Source: Cyclostephanos tholiformis
Lineage: Eukaryota > Bacillariophyta > Thalassiosirophyceae > Thalassiosirales > Thalassiosiraceae
Length of the DNA: 36,484 nt
NCBI GenBank assembly: GCA_036939975.1
Contig: JALLPB010000088.1
Span: 1 to 36,484 of the forward strand
Direction: 5' to 3'
Positions within the stretch are counted from its first letter, which is position 1, and each line of letters begins with the position of its first letter. Below, one piece after another: positions 11,011 to 21,106 of this stretch. Position numbers and translations under genes: made by a program. The notes below the pieces were generated by a model. The model had not been told where the DNA came from. It saw only the letters and a list, made by a program, of their open reading frames with translations, and did no database searches.

Positions 11011-11353
11011 AACTCCTAATTATTTTACGCGAAGCACATTGTTGAATGTTATCATTGCCTAAAACGCACAGATGATTGCTGATCCTTGTGTACGGGTAAT
11101 TGTCCTTCCAAATAAGAGAAATTCGAGAAAAAGACTTACATTCATTGATATGAAACATGATCATGGGATGTTTCCTAATTTTAAGTGATATTTATCATAA
11201 ATGCATCGTTGACATCTCGTGATGGAATTGCTCAAAGTGATGCTACATTATAAATGAATTTTTGATACATGATCACAGGATATATTACCCCCGAATGTGA
11301 TGTTTCCAAACACTCAGTGAAGTATCGTACCAATTCATCGTTGACATTTTTTA
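11011..11353. repeat. Convergent intergenic region with a degenerate direct duplication
   Basis: This lies between two convergent stop codons. The 12-mer CATCGTTGACAT occurs at 11204 and 11336, and the 9-mer ACATGATCA at 11155 and 11267. GATGTTTCC and other short matches follow in the same order. This suggests two diverged copies of a unit of roughly 110-130 bases. No gene is seen. Confidence 0.4.
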
Positions 11354-12376
11354 CTACAACTCGTCCTTCGCCTCTGGAGCCTCCTTGCTCCTCAAGACAG
11401 ACTTCAACAGCCCCAACCCAGCATCCTTGATAGCCCTGATGGCATCATCCTTCTCTTTCGATAGCTCTTCGTACTTCGCCTGAAGCTTCTCAACTTCCTC
11501 CCCGAAATTCTTCTCGGCCGCTTCCATCTTCTCCTCCTCTAACGCCGCCGCGGCGATTAAATCATCCTTGCTCATGCCTTGGTATTTCATAATCAGTGCC
11601 TTCTTCTCATCGTCGCACAAATCAAGGTTCTTGATGGTGCATTGCGGCCTAGGGGATGCGAATATTAGAGGTGGACGAAGATAGATGTGCATACATCGAA
11701 GTACATTCCGAGTTAGACGCAGTGTACAACGAGTTACACATAAAACCAGATATTGTGGGGGGGGGGGGGGGATGGTAGAGACGACGACGGTCGATTGTTT
11801 CGATCGAATACTCACTTCAAATGCTCGTCGGCGAACTGCTTCAAATCCTCATACGAGCGTCCGCCGTTGTAGTCCTGGAGGTCGGATGGATCGCCCCACT
11901 TCAGCGTGGGGAAACCCTGGATGCCGAATTCCGTACAAAGCGGTTCGCCCTCGGCGGTGCAGTCGACGTCGGCGATCATCTTGTCGGGCGAACCCTCGAA
12001 ATCGGCGATGAGCTTGTCCCAGTCCGGCTTGAGGGCCTTGCAGTGACCGCACCTGCGAGTTTCATTGCGTTATAATAAACACACGAAAAACACGCACACG
12101 CGCACGCACAAAATAAAACGGATGATTCGTTAAACGTCGAATAATGCGGAAAACATAAATATTTGCATTCGAGGTTCATCCCTCCGGCTCTCATTTTAGG
12201 AGGAGGGACTCCAACGACGCGCCGCGGGATTATAATCAGCCCTCTTACCAGGGTGCGAAAAACTTGATGAACACGGTCTTGCCATCGGTTTCCTTATAAA
12301 AATTTTCGGGCGTGAGCTCGATGGCGGCGGCCGACGTCGCCGCGAGGGCGAGGGAGAATGCTGCTTGTCTAATCAT
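11354..12376 (-). CDS. Protein disulfide isomerase-like ER thioredoxin protein, 3 exons, KDEL
   Basis: In transcription order the exons are 12376-12249, 12052-11816 and 11648-11354. They join in frame to give 219 residues. The N-terminus is a cleavable-type signal peptide (hydrophobic SLALAATSAAA), followed by one thioredoxin domain. The CGHC active site is split just after the Trp codon of FFAPW by intron 1. GIQGFPTLKWG carries the conserved cis-Pro segment. The last about 95 residues are helical and charged (KNLDLCDDEKKALIMKYQG, then a Glu/Lys-rich coiled coil), and the protein ends in KDEL, the ER-retention signal. It should catalyse disulfide exchange in the ER lumen. It is much shorter than classical four-domain PDI; single-domain PDI-like proteins with a helical tail are a known type. 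Intron 2 carries a 15-base C tract on the sense strand. It shares a 388-base divergent upstream region with the FKBP gene. Confidence 0.92.
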
Positions 12377-12764
12377 GGTTGAATGCTGGAAGATTTCGGC
12401 GGTGCGGTTAGTGGTGGGATGGGGACCGACGGACGTGTGGATTTTTTTTTTGGATTGTGGTAGACGCGAAAAGAAGATATTTTTTTGGTGATGACCAAAA
12501 AAAAATGAGCGGTGTTGTGGGCGGCGGGCGGGGGTTTTGGAAAGCAGACCAAGTTCACAAGCCAAGGGAGTAGGTCAACGCTGAACAGAGGAATTCATCC
12601 TTAGAGTTGATTTCCACATCATCGCGCATCATCATATCTTTTTAGACGTGCAATCTATTACACGCTTACTCTCTTTTGCCAAGAACAAGTGTAAAGTGCT
12701 CTTGATCCCCTTTACATATATATCGTGTGGAGACGTGCCATTGGCTCTTGTTTTGTTCATCAGC
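12377..12764. promoter_or_regulatory. Shared divergent upstream region of the ER oxidoreductase and FKBP genes
   Basis: These 388 bases separate two divergent start codons. The half nearer the oxidoreductase has runs of T (12449-12458, and again near 12480) and of A (12496 onward). No TATA box or unfolded-protein-response element could be assigned with confidence. A bidirectional promoter is inferred from geometry only. Confidence 0.4.
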
Positions 12765-13343
12765 ATGGCGAGCTCCAAGAAGTCGACCGCCGCTCCTAAA
12801 ACGCTGCTCGACAAAATCGTGCATGCCATACGATCGCAGCCACAGACGAATGCCAACGGCGCATCGCGAACTGCGATAACCAAGTATCTACGGTCGGAAT
12901 TGGACGTCGACGCATCCAAAACCGCGCAATTGAAGGGCGCATTCAAGAGGGGCGTGGAGGGGGGAGTATTGGTCCAGACCGGGCAGAGTTTTCGCGTGGC
13001 GTGCGATCCCCCGCCCGAATTGCCCGCGGAGAGGACGATCGAGATCGAGGATTTGAAGGCCGGGAGCGGACCCGCGGCGGGGGCGGGCGATACTGTCGTC
13101 ATGAAATACGAGGGTAAACTAGACGATGGGAGCGTATTCGACTCGTCGAATAACTTCGAATTCGAGCTCGGGGGCGGAGAAGTCATTAAGGGGTGGGATA
13201 TGGGCATTCCGGGCATGAGGGTGGGAGGGAAGAGGAAGTTGTTCATTCCTTCGGGGATGGGCTATGGGAAGAGAGGCGCGGCGCCCGAGATACCTCCAAA
13301 TGCCGACTTGCATTTTACTGTCACGCTGAAAGAGATTAAGTGA
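12765..13343 (+). CDS. Linker-histone-like winged-helix/FKBP peptidyl-prolyl isomerase fusion
   Basis: This is a single-exon gene of 192 residues from the first in-frame ATG. The frame is open further upstream but has no earlier ATG. Residues about 12-78 look like an H1/H5 (H15) winged-helix domain: [12 protein letters not shown], a Gly/Ala turn, [10 protein letters not shown], then [20 protein letters not shown]. Residues about 88-192 are an FKBP domain with [33 protein letters not shown] and [13 protein letters not shown]115, D126, W144 and Y167 sit at the positions expected for the ligand pocket, so isomerase activity is likely. The N-terminus is Lys/Ser/Ala-rich with no signal peptide. 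A nuclear, chromatin-associated prolyl isomerase is inferred, comparable in theme to nuclear FKBPs with other N-terminal domains. The H15 call is by pattern only. Confidence 0.88.
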   Translation: MASSKKSTAAPKTLLDKIVHAIRSQPQTNANGASRTAITKYLRSELDVDASKTAQLKGAFKRGVEGGVLVQTGQSFRVACDPPPELPAERTIEIEDLKAGSGPAAGAGDTVVMKYEGKLDDGSVFDSSNNFEFELGGGEVIKGWDMGIPGMRVGGKRKLFIPSGMGYGKRGAAPEIPPNADLHFTVTLKEIK

Positions 13344-13739
13344 TCATGCATGATGTGTATGTATTCCTTTAATACAACACCTCCACGCGCATAATGCATA
13401 CGAAAAGTAGCACCATGTATGATCCCCGCCAACGCAGAATTTTCGCCCAACTACCTCGAGTGTGATATATGGTCTCTGGAGAAGGATGAATTCAATTTGA
13501 TCAGGATAGCAAAAATATATTATGAGGCAAAAAATGACAACGTGCACTTCGCGCACTCCATCCATAATACGTAAGAACTATCCCCCGCTTCATGGAAATA
13601 ATAACAAATTCATCAGCCAGTCACCTTGGGATGATGATTTGGCCATCGAGGGTAGTAGGAGAACAACATGATCCAAAAATGGTAATAATTACAGTTTGCA
13701 CATATCGATGATATAATATTTTCGCACTCCTACCCCACC
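13344..13739. other. Convergent intergenic region, nothing recognised
   Basis: This lies between the FKBP stop codon and the allantoicase stop codon on the other strand. Short frames on both strands have no recognisable product, and no repeat or RNA gene was seen. Confidence 0.4.
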
Positions 13740-15462
13740 CTACAATTTACTCCCACCCACAATTTGGGCATTCGCCCCCTCCGCCGGATGTCCGTATATG
13801 CGCACCCTCGACAGGCCGCCGTCGGGCGTAATTTTTATGCGCACGTGCGTCACGGCCATGTGCGCGTTGACGACGTATCCTCCCCCCCCCCCCCCGACGG
13901 CCCCCCCCCTCCCTCCTCCCGCCCCAGCCNGTGCGCGGGGACGACGTCCCCCCCCCCCCCCCCCCGGTCGTGTACTCGTGCTCGGCATGCGCGGTCAAGC
14001 GCGTGCGATTCAACAGGGGGAACCACTCAATACCCCCCCTCACCCCCACCTTACCCGAGGCCGACTCGCATACCCTCTCGTCCGCGGACGATACCACGGC
14101 GGGATCGACGTAACATCCGTCGATCGCCACGCTCTCCGGATAATTCCCCCGGAAGTGACGCGTGTCGACGATGATGCGATCGACGCCACCCCCCCCTCCG
14201 CCCCCCCCCCCGACGGCACCTCCCATCCCGAGCTTGATAACGCACCAATCCGATAGCGACGTGTCCTGCAATCCCGTCCTCGAATCCCTAACGACGATCG
14301 ACGGTCGATCGGGATGACGTGCCGTCTCCCAGCCGTCGTTCATGTTCATTCCGAGACCTGGTCGCAGGAGTTCGGACGGCGTGCCGTAGTGCGCGTTCGA
14401 GCAGGCGAGGCCGACGCCGCCGTTGAGTTCGGAGGATAGCTCCGGACGGGGATAACGACGCTCGCTCGGTAGTATTAGGGCGAGGGCGGACGAATCGTCG
14501 TGATTGACGATCGTACGTCCCACGGGCGGGGATGGCGATGGCGCTACTACCCCCCCCCCCGGCGCGGTCGCTCTCGTCGACGTCCCACCCCCGACCGCGC
14601 GTCCGTACGCTCTAATCCTGGCCACGCCGCCGTCGGGGAAGTAATTCAACCGCAAGTGCGTGACGCCGCCGATCGTCTTCATGCGCGCCATCGCCCCGCG
14701 AGACACCTCGAAGGCGTGATGACGCGTGCCCTCGTGCCCGGGCATGAGCGGCACGATGGGCAGTATCGTTATCCAATCGCCGCCCCCCTCTCCATCCCCT
14801 TCGACGACGACGACGGCGTCGTCATTGTTGTCTTTTCCACCCTTCATCGTGGCAGCGACCGATCGACACGCCTCCGTCGCAAGTCGAATCGACGTCGGGG
14901 ATGCACACGTGCCGCGCTTGCCCCCCCCCCGGGCGAGTCGCGTCGCCGCGCCGGGCATCCACGTGTAGAGGTAATCCGTATCGTCGTCGTCATCGTCGTA
15001 GTCCTCGGGCGACGACGATGACGAAGACGGACGTCGTCGTCGCACGACCCTCATGGCCTCCACCGATACCTTCGGCGCCTGATTCCCAGTGAAGTGGGCG
15101 GTGTCGAGCTCGATCCTAGATATCACGGCCCCTACCCCACCGCCGGTGGCTAACCGTCCCCCCCCCCCCAGGGCGATGACGCACCAGTCGTGACCCGGAA
15201 ATCTCCTCCTGCGAGTCTCCCACCCGTCCATGACCTTGCCCTCGTCGCAGTATGCGTCCGGATCGAAGGCGGGAGGGTGCGAGTTCAGGAGGTTATCGGC
15301 GATCGCGAACCACTCGTCGGTCGCGAATAGGACGATCGCGCCGGTCTCGCTCGACGTGAGGTTGATGATCTCGTCGTCGTGATGGGATCCGGGGCCGACG
15401 CCGACGGTGCCGACGGTTGTGCCGTCGTCGTCGTCCGGTGGGGGTGTGAGCGAATCTCGCAT
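13740..15462 (-). CDS. Allantoicase (EC 3.5.3.4), frame disrupted near the 3' end
   Basis: The protein has the two homologous halves of allantoicase, which hydrolyses allantoate to ureidoglycolate and urea in purine catabolism. Half one has FATDEWFA (46-53), MDGWETRRRRFPGHDWCVI (78-96) and YFPDGGVARIRAYG (274-287). Half two has GLACSN (351-356), MNDGWETARHPDR (374-386), SDWCVIKLGMGG (404-415) and, in another frame, ITPDGGLSRVRIYG. The frame must change between about 13966 and 13879, after residue 500. This stretch has runs of 18, 14 and 9 C on the plus strand and one N at 13930. A homopolymer sequencing error or a real frameshift is likelier than an intron: introns in this window carry C tracts on the sense strand, whereas the tracts here are G on the sense strand. 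Gly-rich and Asp-rich inserts enlarge the protein. The end at 13740 is the stop of the corrected frame. Confidence 0.88.
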
Positions 15463-15870
15463 GGCGCCGCTCAGATGATATTTTATTATTTGTATAACTT
15501 CTTGAATGGGCTAAAAAAAACGATCCATTTTAAAACTCTAGAGGGAGAAATATCGTAGTAAAAACCCAACGATCATCAAAAGTATTATGAGATTTGGCGG
15601 GAGGGCTTAGGGGATGCACGTGAATTACCGTCTCACAGAACGTTCTATGTAGGAATTCTTATAATAATTCTTATACTGAATTGTATGTACTGTAATTAGT
15701 AGGTACAATACTCTCTAACTTTATCGGCGGCTACTATCGTACACACCATAACCACACAACCATCAAACTTTGCAGAAAAGGTGGCAGCAGCTGCGAAGAT
15801 AGAGGCAGCGCGCTAAATCAACTCCGATAGAGGCACAAAACAGGACGTGCCCGATACGAAACAGACAACC
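15463..15870. promoter_or_regulatory. Shared divergent upstream region of allantoicase and SHMT
   Basis: This is 408 bases between divergent start codons. It is AT-rich near 15475-15530 and 15655-15720. No specific element was recognised. A shared or overlapping promoter is inferred from geometry alone. Confidence 0.4.
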
Positions 15871-17555
15871 ATGACGACGTCTTTCAAGGATCTTGTAAGT
15901 CCACGCCATACGTTGTGTGTTGCCCAAATTGCAGTTATCTGCGAATGCTAGGTCTGGGTTGGAGAATTGAGTGCTCGCCCGGGGGTCTCAGGTGTCACGT
16001 CTCACGTCCCCATCGGTTCAATGAAATGGCCGCACAAGGCCTATCGTCCACGCGGGTATGACCCTGTCGCACTCCAATTGGTTCACCGCGTCGTTTACTC
16101 CCCCCCCCCACCACTCCCCATCTCCTCCCTCTTCCCTCCTTAACAACCAACCACACACACACACACAAACAGGAATTCACGGGTCTCAAATCCCTCGAGG
16201 AGCACGATCCCCTACTACACGACCTCATCGAGAAGGAGAAGTTACGCCAGTACACCTCCCTCGAGCTCATCGCGTCCGAGAACTTCACATCCCGAGCCGT
16301 GATGGAATGTCTCGGATCGGCATTGACGAACAAGTACTCCGAGGGATTGCCCCACGCCAGGTATTACGGCGGTAACGAGATAATCGATCAGGTCGAGGAA
16401 TTATGTCAGTCGCGCGCCCTCGCGGCTTACGGATTGGATCCCGCGAGGTGGGGGGTCAACGTCCAACCCTACTCGGGATCGCCCGCGAATTTCGCCGTCT
16501 ACACCGCCCTCCTGCGTCCGCACGATCGCATCATGGGACTCGACCTGCCCAGCGGCGGACACCTTACCCACGGCTTTTACACGTATTCCAAGTCCGACGG
16601 CTGTCGCAAGGCGGTATCGGCAACGTCCATATACTTCGAGAGCCTGCCCTACCAGGTCGATCCGATCACCGGCATCGTTAATTACGACCAGCTGGCTCGG
16701 GATGCCTCCCTCTTCAAGCCGGCCATGATCATATGCGGCGGATCGGCATACCCCCGCGATTGGGATTACGCCCGCTTCCGTAAGATAGCCGACGACAACG
16801 GCGCCCTCCTCCTGATGGACATGGCGCACATTTCCGGCCTCGTCGCCACGGGGGAGCACGCGTCGCCCTTCGAGCTTTGCGACGTGGTGACCACGACCAC
16901 GCACAAGTCCCTCCGTGGACCGCGCGCGGGCATGATCTTCTTCAGGAAGGACGCGCGCGGATTCGAGCACAAGATCAACCAGGCGGTCTTCCCGTCCCTG
17001 CAGGGTGGGCCGCACGAGCATCAGATCGCCGGCGTCGCCACCCAGCTGCTCGAGGTGATGACGCCGGAATTCAAGACCTACGCGATCCAGGTGAAGAAGA
17101 ATGCCGCGGCCCTGGGGGCGAAGCTCGTTAGCCTGGGTTACACCCTAGCCACGGGTGGCACCGACAATCACCTGGTCCTGTGGGACCTGAAGCCGCAGAA
17201 AATCACCGGGAGCAAGTTCGAGAAGGTATGCGACGCCGTCGCCATCACGCTGAATAAGAATTGCGTCCCGGGGGACAGGTCTGCGGTCACGCCGGGGGGG
17301 GTGCGCATCGGCGCGCCTGCCCTAACGACTAGGAAGTTCGTCGAGGAGGACTTCGAACAAATAGCCGTCTTCCTGCATGAGGCGCTCCAGATCGCGCTGA
17401 AGGTGCAGGATAGGAGCGGACCGATGCTGAAGGATTTCGTCGTGGCGTTGGAGGGGGATGCGGAGGCCGCGGCGCTGAAGAAGAGGGTGAACGAGTTCGC
17501 GGTCAAGTTTCCCATGCCGGGATTCGATCCCAAGGAGATGAAGTACCAGCTTTGA
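15871..17555 (+). CDS. SHMT: Serine hydroxymethyltransferase, cytosolic type, 2 exons
   Basis: Exon 1 (15871-15894) encodes only MTTSFKDL. A 277-base intron with a 10-base C run and a CA-rich acceptor follows. Exon 2 (16173-17555) gives a total of 468 residues, the usual length of the family. The enzyme interconverts serine plus tetrahydrofolate with glycine plus methylene-tetrahydrofolate, using PLP. Visible signatures are [28 protein letters not shown], the tetrahydrofolate/PLP region [16 protein letters not shown], and the PLP lysine K253 in [12 protein letters not shown]. The C-terminal half includes the conserved [15 protein letters not shown]. There is no N-terminal presequence, so a cytosolic location is favoured over the mitochondrial or plastid isoforms. 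The short first exon was chosen because the frame joins exactly and the acceptor is followed by family-typical sequence. Confidence 0.96.
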
Positions 17556-17912
17556 ATGGGATGAGTCGCGACGTGAGTATTTTTTTTTTTCAGCCGAGGG
17601 TCGAGCTACTACATATATTGATTGATCCGAGGAATCGTAGCGAGCTACTTGCATTTATTTTTCGGAAGAGAGGGAAAACATACATGCAATATTTATCGAG
17701 ATAGCATCCGCAAACTAGGAGAGCTGCAATGACAATGAGAGGAGGGATGACCCTAGAGGAACATTTATGATCAAGATAAATTTAGAAACACTGCTCTATT
17801 AATTATTCATCTCTCGCACCAATCATCAATTGCACTTCTACAATACGTGAAATACAAAACAAAATGAGCCGATGGAAGGCGTCTTTCGCACTCTGTATAC
17901 CCACATATACAA
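17556..17912. other. Convergent intergenic region
   Basis: This lies between the SHMT and kinase stop codons. There is a run of T at about 17580-17590 and AT-rich sequence near 17775-17810. No gene, RNA or repeat was recognised. Confidence 0.4.
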
Positions 17913-20540
17913 TCAAACATGCTCTCTCCTCTGGCGCATGTCCAGTCTTCTTAATGCCGACCTCGTCGCGCCGATCTCCTCGTAGTCCTCATTCATATCT
18001 GTACTCCCTTCCATTTCCTTTTTTCTCCTCCATTTCTCTTTGTTAATGTACCCCTCGCCAATCGCCTCTTCGTCCGCGTCCATTCCTTTTCTCCCTTCTA
18101 TTCTTTTATCTTCAGCTTCCCTTTCCCTCCTCCATTTCTCCTTGTCGCCGAATCCCTCGGGCAGGTTGTCTATCGCCTCGAATAATTCAGCGGCGATTTC
18201 ACCTGCGGTGGGCCTGTCGTCTGGATTGAACTTCAGGCACTTCATCATTGCCAAATAAATCGCCTTCAATGCCGGATCAGTTACTAGCTTCGTCTGGTTG
18301 AAATCCTCCGGCCATTCCGGTAACTCCCCCCTCGAGACTTTCGGACGCGTCTCGTCCTCCGCTTCCCCCTTTTGCATCAGTCCCCACGGAGAATGAGTCG
18401 TTAATATTTCCATCAATATGTTCCCCAATGAATATATGTCAATCTTTTCGGTGAGAGGTGCGGGGGGGTCGGTGTGGTTCGGCATGTGAAAGTGCATCTC
18501 CTCGGGCGCCCTCCACCACGGTTCGCGAAATCTCCCCGCGAAGCCGCACGTTCTGTTGTTCTTGGCATCCCACGTCATTAGCTCGGCCACGTTGAAATCA
18601 TTCAGCTTCGGCTTGCCGCGCTTGACCACGGCGATGTTGCGCGGGTTCAAATCGTAATGTACCAGCGTGGCGTTGCTCGAAACTTTCACCCTGCCCCCGG
18701 CGATGTCTCGCAACAGTGCCGCTCTATTCTCGCCGCCCCCATTGGAATCGTTCGAATCATCATCATCCACTTCCACCGGGATTGGAAAGTCCGGATAATC
18801 TATGCCGTGCACGTGCGATACCCCGGCCGCGACCATCGACGCCAGCTGGAGCTTGATCTTGCTAACCGGCTCGATGTGATCCATGCCACGGAAGGACCGT
18901 GCCACCTTCTCGAGGCTCGACATGCCCTCGATGCCGAAATTCGCAAGCTCGTTGATCGCGCTTTGGCCGCAGTAACCGTATATGTCCAATACGTATGGCG
19001 AGAACGTTAGTCTCTCCATGGCCAGAGCATCGCGGCGATGGAGCTCGTAGTACTCCGGGAGGAAATCCCTCTCGATTCTGCGACCGGGGAGGCATTCGGG
19101 GGGGGGGGGGGGGCGTGGAAAAGTTGGATCATCATTGTTCCGGTGATGCGGAGAAAAGAGGGGTCTCGACGGGGGATAAAAAATAAAAAGTCAAACGGCA
19201 CGACATACGCACCTAAGGGTCTTCAACACCACCGATTCCTCGAAGCCCCATTCCTCCTCATCCTCGTCGTATCCTGGTATTTGCTCCACGTACATCTCCC
19301 ATGCCGAACGGAACCAGCCCTGTCCTAGGAATTCGATCGTCTCCTCCCTCATCAATCCCATCGCGTTCGACTTGGCATTCCTCCTCCTCCCATTCGTGGG
19401 ATATCGGAGGCGGAGGTCCTCCAAATATTCGCGAAGAACTTGCGGATGTGCGGTGATCCTTCGTCGATCGCTATGGTACTCCTCGTGCCTACGGTACTCG
19501 GGGAAGGCATACGATCCAGGTCCGGACGAACGCACCATGTCGATCTCGTGCACGGTATTGCAATTCGGATAGCTCGTCGTTTGCCAATCCGCCATCGGGA
19601 CGCACCGTCGTCGTTGGGACGACGACGACGACGATCCATCCCCCCCGTCCGTCGTTCCCTCGCTCCCTCCCTCGATGATGACGATGCCGCCGATGCCCCC
19701 GACGACGGCGCCATCCGCGTTCACTTCGTCCACGACGGTGTCCACGTGGGAGTTCGACGACGACACGACGAACGGAGGACGCATCAACATCGACGACGAC
19801 GACGATGAGATATTCGAAATCGTTCTCGCATCCCCCCCCCCATGACGACGCATCGTCGTGGGCGGTATCATCTCGACGACGTCGATCACGCGCGGATGCC
19901 GCCTACCGCCGGGCGAATCGCGACCGTCGACCTCGCGGGTCGACGACGTATCCCCCCATCCGTCATCGGCGGCGGCGTGTCGATGATGTCTACTTCCCCC
20001 CCCCCCAACCCCGCCGCCGCCCACCCCATGGTCCCACCGAACGCCGTTTCCCATCATCGCGTGCGACGACGACGACGGCGACGACGCGGAGGGCGGACGC
20101 GAATCGACGACGACGACGATATCGCGTATTATCGAACCGCGCATCATCGTCCCGAATGATAACATCGTCATCATCGCCAGTAGTGCCATCGTCGAGAATT
20201 TGACGTTCGTTGCCAATTTTCCGAATGCGACGAGCGCGGATGACGTCCCGCGTTTCATAGTCGCGGGTAATAATATTATGGACCGCGATCGGTCGTGACG
20301 TTTGGCGTGATATGCCTTCGACGGCGTATTCGGCAGTTGTGACGGCGGCGGATGCATCGCGCCGTGCAGCGATCGGGAGGAGAGCAGGCACTCGAAATCC
20401 TCGTGGCTACGGGACGGTGTCACGGCGACGGCGGCGGCGGCGGCGGCGGACGACGACCTGTGATACGTCGACGTCGTCGTATGAGAATTTTCGTCGACGG
20501 GGCTGGATGGCAGGACTCGCGAGCGCAGTTGAGGCGGCAT
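17913..20540 (-). CDS. Membrane-anchored atypical protein kinase, 2 exons
   Basis: Exon 1 is 20540-19213 and exon 2 is 19077-17913. The 135-base intron has a 16-base C tract on the sense strand about 19 bases before the acceptor. The joined protein has 830 residues. The first 400 or so residues are low complexity (Ser, His, Asp/Gly-rich) with one hydrophobic segment at about 116-133. The kinase domain follows: a degenerate glycine loop LGQGWFRSAWEMYV (from 405), VVLK with candidate ATP lysine K440, a catalytic loop HYDLNPRN with D585 and N590, DFN in place of DFG with D603, and APE near 633. A Lys/Glu-rich C-terminal tail of about 90 residues follows. Key acidic and lysine residues are kept, so activity is possible, but HRD-to-HYD and DFG-to-DFN are departures. 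A type II membrane topology is inferred. Intron removal restores YYELHRRDALAMERLTFSPY across the exon boundary, which supports the gene model. Confidence 0.87.
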
Positions 20541-21106
20541 GACGGACGTTGTTGCACTCTCTACTAGGTGATGGAATAAAGAAGATGATGATGGTGGGTT
20601 ATCACTATTTTTTGTGTCCTGATGGTAGACCTAAATCGAACGGCATCATCTCCTTCCTGAAAAGGCCTTGAGTACAAAATGATAATAAAATACCCGCGTA
20701 AGAGAAGATTTGATTTAGTTATTGTGCATTATGGTGTATATGACTTGAAAACATCATCATCACCGTGCGTCTTCGTCGTCGTCGTAATGCTTCTCGATTC
20801 TCGATATCGAAAGTTGTTGTTGTTGTTGTTTTTTACGGGCGGGTAGGTGTGTGCGGGAGTAATCTCGTTTGGTCGCGCCATTTTTTCAAAAAACTCTGTT
20901 TTTTTTTACGAGAAAGCGCCGAGAAAAAATAAGATTCCAACGACTGCTTTGGCGAGATGAGAAGTTTGGTATTTTATTTCTCTCATATTTGGCGAGATAT
21001 GGCGGGCCGCTGGCTGCGGTGGCTGGAGAGAGGCACGCAATGTGGCAAGTATCGTAGGATGAATGCGTAAACAGGAGGAGGATCCGGTGACACAACGTAT
21101 CATAAT
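20541..21106. promoter_or_regulatory. Shared divergent upstream region of the kinase and minC genes
   Basis: This is 566 bases between divergent start codons. It holds a short TTG microsatellite near 20813-20830. A direct repeat TTTGGCGAGAT occurs at 20948-20958 and 20988-20998, about 110-160 bases before the minC start. TTTGGCG resembles the core of E2F/DP sites, but nothing in the sequence proves binding. Confidence 0.4.

Noticed and set aside
13747..13988. An intron in allantoicase explaining the frame change
   Set aside because: No donor/acceptor pair gave a convincing join, and the tracts are G-rich on the sense strand, unlike the C-tract introns of this window.
19805..20542. Arg-rich plus-strand frames opposite the kinase N-terminal region
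   Set aside because: They are antisense shadows of GC-rich low-complexity coding sequence, with no domain of their own.
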